DNA of 64,000 nucleotides from Halobellus rarus (GCF_024494595.1 NZ_JANHDI010000010.1:124001-188000); one strand, 5' to 3'. Positions 43,900 through 53,968 are shown, counted from the first letter of the stretch. The notes: generated by a model not told the origin, from the letters alone. Numbers and translations are program-made.

Positions 43900-45930
43900 A
43901 TGCCCATCACACAAGAGCTCACGGACGAACTGATACAATTCCTCCGAGATTACTACTGGGAGGAAATTGGAACACTCGCCATACGCTTCCCTCGCGATCA
44001 GAAGTCGTTGTATGTCGACTACGGAGATGTGTATCGATTTGACCCAGATGTCGCGAAGGATCTACGTGAGCAACCGGAGCGTATGCTCGAATGCTTTAAC
44101 GAAGCGCTTCGATATTGTGATCTTCCTGTCGACGTCGACCTCACAGGCGCGCACGTACGTATCCATAATCTCCCCGACTCACTGGATGTCGAACAAGTCT
44201 CACGACATCGGAATATCGGGACAATGCTGGATATTCGCGGGCAAGTCCAGAAGGTAAGTGCAGTAAAACCCCGAATCCAGACCGCTGTCTTCGAATGCCA
44301 ACGCTGTGGAACCCAAACAGAGATCCCACAAGTTGGCGACCAGTTAGCAGAGCCTCACGAGTGTTCAGGATGTGAACGACAAGGGCCATTCGTGCTGGTT
44401 GATACAGCAAGCGAGTGGGTTGACCACCAGTATGCTCGTATACAACAACCGCCAGAACGAACCAATGGCGGAGAAGGGGAAACGATCGACGTCCACCTTG
44501 AGGATGATCTGATCCGAGAATTCGAGGCAGGTGATCGAATTACCCTGACTGGCGTACTGGATATCGAAACTGCGACTGAGAAACAGTCACGGTCGTTTGA
44601 CACGACTGTCGACGCTCAGGCGGTCGTTCGTGAGGAGAGCGATTATGAAGACATCGACGTCGAAAACTACCACGAGGAGATCGCTGCCATCGCGAGTGGC
44701 GAGAAAGGCGATCCGTACGAATTACTTGTCGATTCGATCAATCCAGAGCACAAAGGAGACGAGGATATCAAACTCGCTATCGGTCTCCAAATGTTCGGTG
44801 GCTGGTCTCGTGGCGGCCGAGCGCGTGGAGATTCTCATATTCTCTTGTTGGGTGATCCTGGCTGCGGGAAGTCGACATTCCTCCAAGCAGTTGATAAGCT
44901 AGCCCCACGGTCAACATACGCATCTGGAAAAGGAGCAACAGCAGCGGGCATTACGGCTGCTGCAGTGGCCGATGACTTTGGTGACTCCGAGTGGGGACTT
45001 GAAGCCGGAGCACTCGTCTTAGCCGATGGAGGGATCGCCTGCCTCGATGAGATCGATAAAGTTCCAGAGAAGGCGGTCTCCTCAATGCACGACGCTCTTG
45101 AGAGCCAGAAAGTCCGAGTCAACAAGGCAGGCATCAACGCGACGCTAAATTCACGGACGGCGCTGCTTGCTGCAGGAAATCCATCAGAGGGTCGGTTTGA
45201 CCCGTTCCAATCCAGAGCTCAGCAGATCGATCTGGGGCCTACGTTGATGAGCCGATTCGATCTGATGTTTATGGTCTCTGATTCGCCGGATTTGGCCGAT
45301 GATCGAGAGGTGATCGACCATATGATTCGCTCACGGCGGGCAGCAGCAAAACAAGAACTCGGAGACGAACTAACCGAAGAAGAACGACAGAGCGTCGAGC
45401 CAGCAATTCCGGCGGAGACGCTTCGAGCGTATGTCGCGTATGCGAAAGAGGAGGTAACACCGTATCTCCCCGAAACGAACAGTGATGCGCGGGAGTATCT
45501 CCGTGAAGAGTTTCTAAAGCTCCGACTGGCTAACGAGGAAGACCAAGAGAATCCGGTTCCAGTAACGTTTCGACAGGAGGAGGCAATCGAGCGGCTAGCA
45601 GAAGCTTCTGCACGGGTTCGTCTCGATGATAACGTTTCGAAAGACGATATCGAGCGAGCCCTAACCCTCGTTAGAACGTCGATGAAACAAGTTGGGATTG
45701 ACCCTGAGACGGGGTCATTCGATGCAGATGTAATCGAGACAGGACAGTCGCAGAGTCAACGGACACGGCGAAAGCGGATTCTCGCCATTATCGAGGACCA
45801 ACAGGAGATCACGGTTGCAGAGATAGCCGACATCATAGATGAGGAAGAGACGAAGATCAAAAACGACATTCAATCGCTGAAAAATCGGGGCCAGGTATAC
45901 GAACTACAGGGCCAGCTCAGGGCAACCTAG
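43900..45930 (+). CDS. mcm: MCM replicative helicase (element-encoded)
   Basis: 676 residues with standard MCM architecture. The N-terminal domain holds a zinc knuckle (CQRCG, CSGC; about 137-163). The AAA+ core has Walker A GDPGCGKST (about 316-324), Walker B IACLDEID (about 380), sensor AAGNPSEGRFD and Arg finger SRFDLMF (about 450). A C-terminal winged helix reads EITVAEIADIIDEEETKIKN. Start at ATG 43900, right after the palindrome. Mobile haloarchaeal elements often carry their own MCM; this would open the element's origin. Confidence 0.93.
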   Translation: MPITQELTDELIQFLRDYYWEEIGTLAIRFPRDQKSLYVDYGDVYRFDPDVAKDLREQPERMLECFNEALRYCDLPVDVDLTGAHVRIHNLPDSLDVEQVSRHRNIGTMLDIRGQVQKVSAVKPRIQTAVFECQRCGTQTEIPQVGDQLAEPHECSGCERQGPFVLVDTASEWVDHQYARIQQPPERTNGGEGETIDVHLEDDLIREFEAGDRITLTGVLDIETATEKQSRSFDTTVDAQAVVREESDYEDIDVENYHEEIAAIASGEKGDPYELLVDSINPEHKGDEDIKLAIGLQMFGGWSRGGRARGDSHILLLGDPGCGKSTFLQAVDKLAPRSTYASGKGATAAGITAAAVADDFGDSEWGLEAGALVLADGGIACLDEIDKVPEKAVSSMHDALESQKVRVNKAGINATLNSRTALLAAGNPSEGRFDPFQSRAQQIDLGPTLMSRFDLMFMVSDSPDLADDREVIDHMIRSRRAAAKQELGDELTEEERQSVEPAIPAETLRAYVAYAKEEVTPYLPETNSDAREYLREEFLKLRLANEEDQENPVPVTFRQEEAIERLAEASARVRLDDNVSKDDIERALTLVRTSMKQVGIDPETGSFDADVIETGQSQSQRTRRKRILAIIEDQQEITVAEIADIIDEEETKIKNDIQSLKNRGQVYELQGQLRAT

Positions 45931-45962
45931 CGGCAGGATCTGTATTCAAGTCATCAATGACC

Positions 45963-45999
45963 GAGATAGTCTCCTAAAGAATTATACTATCATAGATAG
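45963..45999. promoter_or_regulatory. Palindromes ahead of parA (partition operator or promoter)
   Basis: GAGA-TAG-TCTC (45963-45973) and CTATC-ATA-GATAG (45987-45999) are perfect short palindromes. The A/T-rich TTATAC between them is a TATA candidate about 35 nt before ATG 46020. They could be the ParA/ParB binding site. Confidence 0.4.
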
Positions 46000-46019
46000 C
46001 ATAAGCGTCTAAAATAGTT

Positions 46020-46787
46020 ATGACATCAAAAATAGCAATAAGCAATCAGAAAGGCGGTGTAGGGAAGACAACTGTCGCGATCAACGTTGCGGGAGCGCTT
46101 GCCAATCGTGGCCACGAAGTACTGCTCGCCGATTTGGATCCCCAAGGTCACGCAACCGAGGGAGTAGGATTAGCAGACACGTATGATTCCGCCAAACCAC
46201 ACTTCGGAAGCGTTCTCGAGACGATCGACGAAAATCGAACAGTTGCGGAGATTGTCTATTCACACGAAGCGTTTGATGTCATTCCCTCAAACGTCGATAT
46301 GTTCACGCTTGAAACGGATCTGACGGGTGCGATGCGATCTCGGGAACGACTGGAATTACTCTTCGATAATCTCGATCACGACTACGATTTCATAATCGTC
46401 GACTGTCCACCCTCGTTGGGGCATCTCACCGATAATGCGCTACTCGCCTGCCAAAACGTGTTGATCCCAGCGCTTGCAGAAGGAACCTCCATTCGTGCGC
46501 TTGAGATTCTGTATGACCAAATAGAATCAATCGAACGGGGCTACGACGTCCAGATTACCCAACTTGGACTCGTGGCGAATCGCGTGGAACACGATGGGGA
46601 GGCAAAGGAAATGATGGAGTGGTTTGAAGATACATTTGAAGGACAGCTTCCTGTCTGGGAGGTTCGAAAGCGCGTCGCATTAAAGCGAGCGTGGAACAAC
46701 GGTGTTTCTATCTTTGAACACGAGGAAGAATCCGATATGGAATCCGTATTTACTGCCGTTGCGACACATTTGGAGGGGACAGTATGA
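46020..46787 (+). CDS. parA: ParA/Soj family partition ATPase
   Basis: 255 residues. The deviant Walker A is KGGVGKTT near residue 10, Walker A' is LADLDPQGHATEG, and Walker B is FIIVDCPPS, the ParA signature. The C-terminus is acidic. Starts MTSKIAISNQKGGVGKTT. It moves and segregates element DNA. It overlaps the next gene by 4 nt. Confidence 0.93.
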   Translation: MTSKIAISNQKGGVGKTTVAINVAGALANRGHEVLLADLDPQGHATEGVGLADTYDSAKPHFGSVLETIDENRTVAEIVYSHEAFDVIPSNVDMFTLETDLTGAMRSRERLELLFDNLDHDYDFIIVDCPPSLGHLTDNALLACQNVLIPALAEGTSIRALEILYDQIESIERGYDVQITQLGLVANRVEHDGEAKEMMEWFEDTFEGQLPVWEVRKRVALKRAWNNGVSIFEHEEESDMESVFTAVATHLEGTV

Positions 46788-47140
46788 CGGACCGAGGCAA
46801 CCGATCAGACCGTCTCCGGGAACGGTTTCAGGGAGATACAGAAGATCAGGAAGACCCCAACACAGAAGAGATATCGTCTAATACGTCTAAGACGACTATG
46901 ACGACCGACGATAGCGATTCTACTCTGTCAGAGACAGGTAGTGCTGTCAAGGACCGACCAAGCGTTCTGATGTATCTTCCCGAGGAGATCCGGCAGGAAC
47001 TCGATATTCGATTTGATGAACTCAATGCCAAACACAAAAGACAGCACGGCGAAGCCCTCGAGAAGAATCGAGATTATTACCCGGCTGTTATCGAGGCAGG
47101 CTTAACTGATAAAGACCTCAAAGACATCTTAGACATCTAA
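46784..47140 (+). CDS. ParA-partner (ParB-like) DNA-binding protein candidate
   Basis: 118 residues. The first 60 residues are Thr/Ser/Asp-rich and disordered. The C-terminal half (RPSVLMYLPEEIRQELDIRF, DELNAKHKRQHGEAL) looks like a ribbon-helix-helix-like fold, with PAVIEAGL at the end. The 4-nt overlap with parA is the usual sign of a partition cassette's second gene. It is the last plus-strand gene, 5 nt from the convergent helicase. Confidence 0.65.
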   Translation: MTDRGNRSDRLRERFQGDTEDQEDPNTEEISSNTSKTTMTTDDSDSTLSETGSAVKDRPSVLMYLPEEIRQELDIRFDELNAKHKRQHGEALEKNRDYYPAVIEAGLTDKDLKDILDI

Positions 47141-47145
47141 AGACA

Positions 47146-50052
47146 TTAGACAGGAAGCGTAAGGCATAGTCCTTCGACAGAGGGAGCTAACGAGATTACC
47201 TGTGCCTTCCGATGGAGTTCTGCTCGCCGATCCTCAATTCGTTGTTCGAGTTTAGAGAGTCGCTCTCGCTGACCCCGAATTGCGATGTCCATATTGGAAC
47301 CGGCCTCGGCCTTCCGCTCGTACTCGTCGATGAACTCCTCGATTCGTTGCCGCTCAGCATCGGCGTATTCCTCGAGGTCATCGAGCTCTTGTTGCGTCTC
47401 TCTTCTGCGACGCTCGTGGAGATCTTCTCGAAGCGACTCGACGTGCTTGCTAACGTAGCTATCCGCAGCTTCGCGTAACTGCGGCTGTTCCTGAATGAGC
47501 GATCGAACACTTTCCGCATCCGGCGTTCCCTTGATGCTATCGCCCTGTATGACGCGTTCTCCCAGTCGATGCCGTGGATCGTGGTGGTTTCGGTCAACGA
47601 AGACCGGGAGCAACTCTTCGCGGATGACTTCGCCAGTCCCGTCTTCGAACCCTACCCGGTACGTGTAGGTGAGTCCAGGCTCGTCGACGAACGGGAGGAG
47701 CTTCAAACCGACATTGCCGTTCTCGGTCGCGAGGACGTGTTCCATCAGTCGCTGGACGAGGTCGGCATCGGGAGAGACGTAATCAATCCCCTCGTGATCC
47801 ATCGCGAATTCCCGGCTGAACGTGAATGGTCCATATTCCTCGTCCGTGCCGTCGTAGAGCGGTTCAGGAAGCGTTGCTCGATAGAGGTTCGTTCCTGCCT
47901 TTTCAACGTCACCACCGAGCGTCTCGACGCCACGTTCGACGAACTCATGGATGTCTCCCTCGCTGCCATAGACATCCTCGGAGTCATCCATTACCTCCTG
48001 AATCTTCTCGCGACTCTCTTGATCGAACGTACTCGTATCGATGAGACTTCGCTCGTACCACTCCTGAAGCGTCTGTTGGCGCTCGTCGATGAGGTCTTCG
48101 AGTTCCTCCTTGGTTGCACTCGGAGGCTCCTCGTTCCGAATGGATCGCATAATGAGCGAGTCCATATTGATGTCGTCGAGCATCCCGAGGACATCGGCAG
48201 TGTTGCCGAGTTGGCCGCGAATGCTCTCAACTTTGCTCTGGAGCATCTCAAAAATCTCTCCCTCTCGAGTGTCCTCGAACGAGAAGTTCCAGACCTTGAC
48301 TTCCTTGTCTTGCCCGTAACGGTGGATGCGCCCGATCCGTTGTTCGAGACGGTTCGGATTCCACGGCAACTCGTAGTTCACCATAATATGGCAGCTGTGC
48401 TGGAGGTCGATTCCTTCACTCGCCGCGTCGGTCGCAAAGAGTAGACGGGACTGGCCGTGGTTGAACTCCTCTTCGATGCGAGCACGCTCCTCCTTATCGA
48501 CGTCGCCGTGGATGACGAGAATTTCGTCAGCCCACGGTTCGTCTTTCACGAGGTCCAGAAGATACTCGAGGGTATCGCGGTACTCGGTAAACAGTAGTAC
48601 CTTCTCGTCGGGCTGTTCCTCCAGGAGCTGTTGGATGTACCTACGAACTTTCTGGGCTTTCGAGTCGACAGGAATGCCTTCGGCGAGTTCGACGAGATCC
48701 CGAAGCGTTTCGATCTCCTCTTCGAGTTGGGCGTCGCTTTCGGTGACGGTCAACCCAGCGAGTTCTTCTTCGGCGTGCTGTTTGTCGTCTTCGTCGAGGT
48801 CTTCACCGTCAAGATACGCAGCCGCTTCTTCCGAAAGATCCGTCCCCGTCGACTGTTCGTCAACGAGATCTCGCAATCGACGACTCAACGTCGCCTGAAT
48901 CGCTCCGATACTACTGACGAGCCGTTTTTGCATAAGCGCCATCGCGAAGCCGACTGCAGGCTCGTTTAGCTGCTCGGAGCGGTTGTAGACGTGTTTCACG
49001 TAATCGGTGACGGCGCGGTAGAACTGGCGCTCCTCGTGGCTCATCTCGATGCCGACCGTCCGGACATCTCGGTCAGGGAAGATGCGCTCGCCGTCGTCGT
49101 CATAGATCGTCTGTTTGCCACGGCGGATCATCACTCGATCGACGGCGTCCGTCGAGAGGTCGCGATCCTCCGCGACGAGGAACGGGTCGATATACTCGAC
49201 GAGCGAGCGGAATGCCTCGCCCTTGCCGTCGTGGGGCGTCGCGCTGAGTAACAACAACGAATCGGAGTTGCCCGTGACCCGCTCGACCATCTTCGACGTC
49301 TGGCTCGGGGATTCACCACGCTTGGCGGCCTTGTGTGCCTCGTCGACGACGACAACATCCCAGAACGAATCCTCGAGTGCGGGCTGGAATTCGTCCTGCC
49401 GGAGAAAGGCCATACTCGTCACCATCCGTTGGTGGTCTTGATCCCAGATATTCGCCGCATCTCCCAGACGGCGTCGCTCGCCTTCGACCCACTCTCTGTC
49501 CGCCGGCGTGAGGTCGATGTCGAAGAAGCGGTCCATATCTCGGATCCACTTTTTCTGAAGGTGGGCCGGGACGACAAACAGCACGCGATCGGCACGATTT
49601 CGGGCGGAGAGTTCTTTGAGAACTAGTCCGGCTTCGATTGTCTTCCCGAGACCGACGTCGTCGGCGATGAGCGCCCGTTGACGGAGCTTTTGCATCACCC
49701 AGTTGACCGCGTCGAGTTGGTAGGGTTCGAGTCGGACTAACGAATTCGAGATGCTCAGTAGCTGGCCCTGTTCGTGCGCGATCTGGAGCTGAAGCGCTTG
49801 GGATCGGAGATCGAACCATTCGGCCGAGACGAGATCGTGGTCGGGATGGAGTTGGTCAGCTATCGACGGCTCCAACTCGGCGAGTGAATCGCGTTGCGGT
49901 TCGATTTCGACGTCATCGATACAGACCGTTTTGACGCCTTGATCCTCGACGTACGCCCGAAGGTAGTCGAGATCTCCGACCGAGTAGGTCTTGATGACCT
50001 CTGCGGCGGTTCCGTTGAGGACGATCGCATCGCCCGGATTGAACGTACTCAT
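47146..50052 (-). CDS. brxHII: SNF2-family helicase, BrxHII-like (BREX-5 / DISARM DrmD type)
   Basis: A 968-residue SNF2 DNA translocase. Motif I ADDVGLGKTIEAGL (about 130), motif II VVVDEAHKA (about 236), motif III LLLSATPHDG, motif V ATDAASEGIDLQ and motif VI EQRIGRIHRYGQ. A DUF-like C-terminal region and a coiled coil (RRRETQQELDDLEEYADAER) follow. Helicases of this shape are encoded in haloarchaeal BREX-5 loci (BrxHII) and as DrmD in DISARM. Its start overlaps the nuclease gene's stop (ATGA), so the two are translated together. Confidence 0.85.
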   Translation of the reverse strand: MSTFNPGDAIVLNGTAAEVIKTYSVGDLDYLRAYVEDQGVKTVCIDDVEIEPQRDSLAELEPSIADQLHPDHDLVSAEWFDLRSQALQLQIAHEQGQLLSISNSLVRLEPYQLDAVNWVMQKLRQRALIADDVGLGKTIEAGLVLKELSARNRADRVLFVVPAHLQKKWIRDMDRFFDIDLTPADREWVEGERRRLGDAANIWDQDHQRMVTSMAFLRQDEFQPALEDSFWDVVVVDEAHKAAKRGESPSQTSKMVERVTGNSDSLLLLSATPHDGKGEAFRSLVEYIDPFLVAEDRDLSTDAVDRVMIRRGKQTIYDDDGERIFPDRDVRTVGIEMSHEERQFYRAVTDYVKHVYNRSEQLNEPAVGFAMALMQKRLVSSIGAIQATLSRRLRDLVDEQSTGTDLSEEAAAYLDGEDLDEDDKQHAEEELAGLTVTESDAQLEEEIETLRDLVELAEGIPVDSKAQKVRRYIQQLLEEQPDEKVLLFTEYRDTLEYLLDLVKDEPWADEILVIHGDVDKEERARIEEEFNHGQSRLLFATDAASEGIDLQHSCHIMVNYELPWNPNRLEQRIGRIHRYGQDKEVKVWNFSFEDTREGEIFEMLQSKVESIRGQLGNTADVLGMLDDINMDSLIMRSIRNEEPPSATKEELEDLIDERQQTLQEWYERSLIDTSTFDQESREKIQEVMDDSEDVYGSEGDIHEFVERGVETLGGDVEKAGTNLYRATLPEPLYDGTDEEYGPFTFSREFAMDHEGIDYVSPDADLVQRLMEHVLATENGNVGLKLLPFVDEPGLTYTYRVGFEDGTGEVIREELLPVFVDRNHHDPRHRLGERVIQGDSIKGTPDAESVRSLIQEQPQLREAADSYVSKHVESLREDLHERRRRETQQELDDLEEYADAERQRIEEFIDEYERKAEAGSNMDIAIRGQRERLSKLEQRIEDRRAELHRKAQVISLAPSVEGLCLTLPV

Positions 50053-50525
50053 AGATCACTCGAGTGGGCAGATGTAGTCTCCTCATCGCGCTTGTCGGAT
50101 GGGTCCTCAGTGTTCAGTACGAGCTCGATAGCTCGTTCGAACGTATACTCCTCGAGGAGTTTAGCTCGTGCTGCGTTTGATTTACTAAGCTCGTCTCGTT
50201 GCTTCGTGTTGATCCTGAACTCCTTAGAGCCGACATCATCGTACGTCGCGTAGAATACCTCGTCGAGATCGACGATGTAGCCGGCAAAGATGTCGACCTG
50301 TCCCTCCTCGTACCGGTCTGTGAAGATCCGATATTTCCAGGGCGACTCAGTTAGCTGATTTGCTTTCTTGACCTGGACGCGAAGCAACTCGTCGTCTTTG
50401 TCAGCAACGAGGTCGTACTTGTACAGGCCGTGGGTATAGGAGACACGACAGTCCTTGCGAACGAGATCAGCCGCGACGGCGAATTCCGCTACTTCCCCAT
50501 CGACGTGGCCCGTATTACGACTCAT
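50049..50525 (-). CDS. PD-(D/E)XK nuclease-like protein in the BREX operon
   Basis: 158 residues. The core motif is visible as E in DGEVAEFAVAADLV, D in YKYDLVAD and Q-V-K in LLRVQVKKANQL, the E...D...(E/Q)xK pattern of small PD-(D/E)XK endonucleases of the group-I-intron or resolvase type. Start ATG 50525 (MSRNTGHVDGEVAE). It lies between pglZ (76 nt upstream) and the helicase (overlapping). A nuclease here would be an effector that cuts foreign DNA; the role is inferred. Confidence 0.75.
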   Translation of the reverse strand: MSRNTGHVDGEVAEFAVAADLVRKDCRVSYTHGLYKYDLVADKDDELLRVQVKKANQLTESPWKYRIFTDRYEEGQVDIFAGYIVDLDEVFYATYDDVGSKEFRINTKQRDELSKSNAARAKLLEEYTFERAIELVLNTEDPSDKRDEETTSAHSSDL

Positions 50526-50601
50526 TACTCTGTTCGCCTCCAGACGGCCAGGGATGGTAGATGAGTAGCATCATAGCTCACAGTTTGATGGGGTACTGTT
50601 G

Positions 50602-52755
50602 TTACTCCTGTGTGATCGTGACGAAATTCAAGATGAACTCTTGGGGGAGAACGCCACCGTGATAGAACCGGGCGTCGGGAAGCCCCTGGTTTCGGAACCG
50701 TTGGATCGGATCCGTGAGGGCACTGATCTCCGTGTTGTCGTCGAGATAGCCGAGGTGGGCGTTCTCGTCGAGGAGTACACCCGGTGCGTCGTCGAGGTCA
50801 GTGCCGGCGACCCAGCGTCTCGTCACTTTTGCGGCATCAGCTGGCGGATAGATGTCGTCGATGTCGACGCTCCGCGGTAGCGAGACGAATCCGTGGTCAG
50901 ACAGGATGTACGCCCGATCCCACTCGCCTTGGTCGAGTTTCTCGCAGATGATCTCCGAGATCGTCTCGATGCGGTCCGAAAACACCGATTCGAAGTCGGT
51001 GAGTTCCTCTTCACCGGTCTTATCGAGGTCGTTCCAGTAGTAGGCGACGCGGTTCGTCCAGCCCGAATCGTCGTCCTCGCTTTGCATAATGTAGCTCCAG
51101 CCATCTTCCGCGAGGAGCTTCTCTCGTCGGTAATTGGTGATTTCCCGACCATTGCGCTTGGGAACGAGTTCGCTATCCTCGAGCTCGATAGAGAAGCTGA
51201 ACTTGCTTCCCGGTGTGAGGGCCGCTTTTCCGAACTCCGTATCAGAAGGGAGCGTTCCGACCCACGGGGTCTCGTCGACTTCGAGGCTCGGGAGCTTCCG
51301 GCGGATGGATGCGGCCAGTTCGTGAGCGAGATCAAAGCGGAGCGCGTCAACGATGAACAGCGCGACGCTCTGGCCGCTCTGGAGGTGTTCTTTCTCCTGG
51401 TCGAAGAACTGATGCGCGTAGTTTTCGCCGACGAACGGGGAGCCTGCCTCGATCTGGTCGACGACCAGATCGCCGAGCTCGGTGAGGTAATCAAGATACC
51501 GCGACTCGGTCAGTGAGGTTCGTAACTCTCCGAGCGTCGCCGTCGCGGGGTGTTCCTCGTGAAGGTCAGCTTCGGGTTCGCCCGAGATGATGAGATTGTA
51601 TACGGCGTTGTCGATCTGCCACGTCCCTCGATCAACGTCGCCGTACAGATCGACGACGTCAGTCGTGTCGCCGCGTTCTTCCCACGTATCGAGTTCGTGG
51701 GCGAGCCTCGCGACTTCAGTCGCTTGTGCCCAGGTTCGAGTCCACGGAACGTCGCCGTAGGTCGTCTCGAGACGATCGTGGCGCTCAGTCGCCTGATTGA
51801 TACAGGTTTCGTACTCGCCGTTTCGGTACGTGCGCTTCCACGCGTTCCACAACTGGTGTTCAAGCGTCGCGTCGACCGGACAGTCGGCGAGTTCCCACGG
51901 GTCATCATACGTTCGGAGGACATCGTGCCAAAAGATTGCGTTCGGGTCGAGGTAGGTTCCAGCCAGCTCCGCGGCTCGGTCGCTATCGACTTTGCTCAAC
52001 AACGACTGCAGGTCCGGGCGAGAAATCCCGAGTCCCGAACTGGGCTCCGGACGGTACTCGGCTGGGAGCGCTGATTCATCGAGGCCAGCGTCGACGAGCC
52101 ACTCGGCGACCGCAAAGCGTCGAGTTCGATCGACAATCACCTCCGCGTCCGTCACGCCCTCGACCGCGGCGATACCCTCGTCAACGAGCAAGTCGCGGAT
52201 CTGAAGCAGGTCATCGTGGTCATCGGGGAGGTTCTCGGTGCCGTGTTCGAGGACGATCCTTACGGGATCATCGTTGCCGTCGAGGACAATCTTCGTCTGA
52301 AGACCTTTGAGCGAGGGGAGTCCACCGTCGCCATTGAGTTCCTGGTAGAGCGTCGTCGCGACTTGTTCGCGGTCGTCAGCCTCCTCGTAGGCGGTACGGA
52401 TGGACGCCGACTGGAGGCGGTCGTTCTCGAAACACCGTGCCGCGAGCTTGCCGATATGGGCCTCAACAACGCCGCCAGTGTTCTCGACATCCCGGAACCA
52501 ATCGACGTCGTCGCGTTTCGGCTGGGGAACGTACCAGACGGTTCGATCGCGGGGAGCATCGGTCCGGAGTTCGAGCGGGGTCTGCTCGGCCGCTCGGAAC
52601 CGACAGCCGAGTTGGTGGCTGACGTTCTCGACGATCTCCGCGAGGTGGCCACCGTCGTCCCACCAGAGGACGACCGGATCGTCGTCCTGAGCGTCGGTGA
52701 TTGCCGTCTCGATGGCGTCTCGGGCGCACTCGGGGAGGGTTTTCGTGGCGGGCAT
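50602..52755 (-). CDS. pglZ: BREX phosphatase-like protein PglZ
   Basis: 717 residues. The N-terminal half is a helical scaffold specific to PglZ. From about residue 450 comes an alkaline-phosphatase-like metal domain: ALFIVDALRFDL (about 463), LPSDTEFGKAAL, ILSDHGFVSLP (about 616) and the closing FYHGGVLPQEFILN. PglZ is a core BREX protein. I start at ATG 52755 (MPATKTLPECARDA); the frame extends 32 codons further upstream without a family-like start. An A/T-rich TATA zone lies in the spacer ahead. Confidence 0.9.
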   Translation of the reverse strand: MPATKTLPECARDAIETAITDAQDDDPVVLWWDDGGHLAEIVENVSHQLGCRFRAAEQTPLELRTDAPRDRTVWYVPQPKRDDVDWFRDVENTGGVVEAHIGKLAARCFENDRLQSASIRTAYEEADDREQVATTLYQELNGDGGLPSLKGLQTKIVLDGNDDPVRIVLEHGTENLPDDHDDLLQIRDLLVDEGIAAVEGVTDAEVIVDRTRRFAVAEWLVDAGLDESALPAEYRPEPSSGLGISRPDLQSLLSKVDSDRAAELAGTYLDPNAIFWHDVLRTYDDPWELADCPVDATLEHQLWNAWKRTYRNGEYETCINQATERHDRLETTYGDVPWTRTWAQATEVARLAHELDTWEERGDTTDVVDLYGDVDRGTWQIDNAVYNLIISGEPEADLHEEHPATATLGELRTSLTESRYLDYLTELGDLVVDQIEAGSPFVGENYAHQFFDQEKEHLQSGQSVALFIVDALRFDLAHELAASIRRKLPSLEVDETPWVGTLPSDTEFGKAALTPGSKFSFSIELEDSELVPKRNGREITNYRREKLLAEDGWSYIMQSEDDDSGWTNRVAYYWNDLDKTGEEELTDFESVFSDRIETISEIICEKLDQGEWDRAYILSDHGFVSLPRSVDIDDIYPPADAAKVTRRWVAGTDLDDAPGVLLDENAHLGYLDDNTEISALTDPIQRFRNQGLPDARFYHGGVLPQEFILNFVTITQE

Positions 52756-52996
52756 AGTTATTGCTCCCCGTCGATCAGAGGATGGTTCACTTGGAGATCT
52801 GGAATCAGCTGAGGACCCAAACGGCTCCCAATTGAAGTAGAAAACTGGCACAGAGGAGCATCACGTTCCATGTGTGGTAGATTCGTGTACTAGCAGAGCC
52901 ACACAATTGCCTTTAATGTATCTCAACAATCAGAGGCTGGGGCTACACAGACTGTGAAAACTAGGGGGCCGCTGACGTCCTTCGGAACTCGGAACA

Positions 52997-53425
52997 TCAG
53001 AATCGTCTGTGTCTCCCTGAGCTACTGCGGCGGTTAGAAAGGAGCCACTCGATGAAGGAGATCCAACTCCAAAGCCTTGCTCCGATGACGATGATCCCCG
53101 CACCAATTGCGAACATCACCAGCCCGGCGATGGGGTTAGAAAGGAACACGCTCGTTCCCGCTGCTTCGAAGACGAACCCCAGAATACCGAATAGACCAGC
53201 GGAGAGAGTGACAATAGCCAGCCCGGCGAGAGAGATGATCAGGGGATAGTTTTGGAGAACAAAGAGGAGCGTGGTAATTGAGCCATCGGCTGTAATACTC
53301 CCCGTAGATTCGGAAACCTCAGCCAGCGATTCCCCCATTATAGAAAAGGCTCCAGCGAGGAGAGCGACAGCGACGCCTTCGATATTACCGAGGAACCGAT
53401 CTCCGTATTCTTGGTCGAGAGACAT
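52997..53425 (-). CDS. Small membrane protein of unknown function
   Basis: 142 residues with about three helices (EGVAVALLAGAFSIMG, PLIISLAGLAIVTLSAGLFG, PIAGLVMFAIGAGIIVIG) and a basic Arg-rich tail. No family is recognised. It sits in the cargo between pglX and pglZ, together with a coiled-coil protein on the same strand, and may be a membrane effector; that is speculation. Confidence 0.55.
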   Translation of the reverse strand: MSLDQEYGDRFLGNIEGVAVALLAGAFSIMGESLAEVSESTGSITADGSITTLLFVLQNYPLIISLAGLAIVTLSAGLFGILGFVFEAAGTSVFLSNPIAGLVMFAIGAGIIVIGARLWSWISFIEWLLSNRRSSSGRHRRF

Positions 53426-53515
53426 TATCGTTCGAGTATTCGTTCATTTACCTTGAAACCAGCCACGGCCCGCTTCGTTGCTACACAAGCCTGTTAGCAG
53501 AGTGGATTGACTGGG

Positions 53516-53749
53516 TCATCCCCAAGTTTGGGCCTTCTCCTCTGCCCCTTCAGCTATTGATCTCGTATCCTCAAGTTCTGACCGAGCATCCTCGATCTCA
53601 TATTTCGTTTGTTCAACCTCATCTCGGATCTGGCTGATTTCACGGTAAACGAGATAGACAATCCCCCAGTCAGTTACCAAGCCCACAAACGTCAGAGAGT
53701 ACCCGAGGAGAGGATAGTCGATCCGTAGCTCAGTACCCCAGGGTGTCAT
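53516..53749 (-). CDS. Single-helix coiled-coil protein
   Basis: 77 residues: one membrane helix near the N-terminus (SLTFVGLVTDWGIVYLVYR) followed by a coiled coil (REISQIRDEVEQTKYEIEDA, SELEDTRSIAEG). Such small anchored coiled-coil proteins are common in islands and have no assigned role. Confidence 0.5.
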   Translation of the reverse strand: MTPWGTELRIDYPLLGYSLTFVGLVTDWGIVYLVYREISQIRDEVEQTKYEIEDARSELEDTRSIAEGAEEKAQTWG

Positions 53750-53968
53750 AGAAGAGTTGTCACGGTGTTTATTTCACGGTTGCACGGCTGAATCACCCGT
53801 GAGACTCTGATTGCGTATGGAGCGTCAAGGTTTCTGCCAGCTCAAAGAGGTGTCCCGATAGTCGTGCGAGATACAGGGCGCGTATCTTGCACGCGGGTCT
53901 TGACAAGACTTGGACGGGCAGAGCCGTGCGAAGCTTTCTATGACAGGCTCTGTATTTCACTCACGGCT

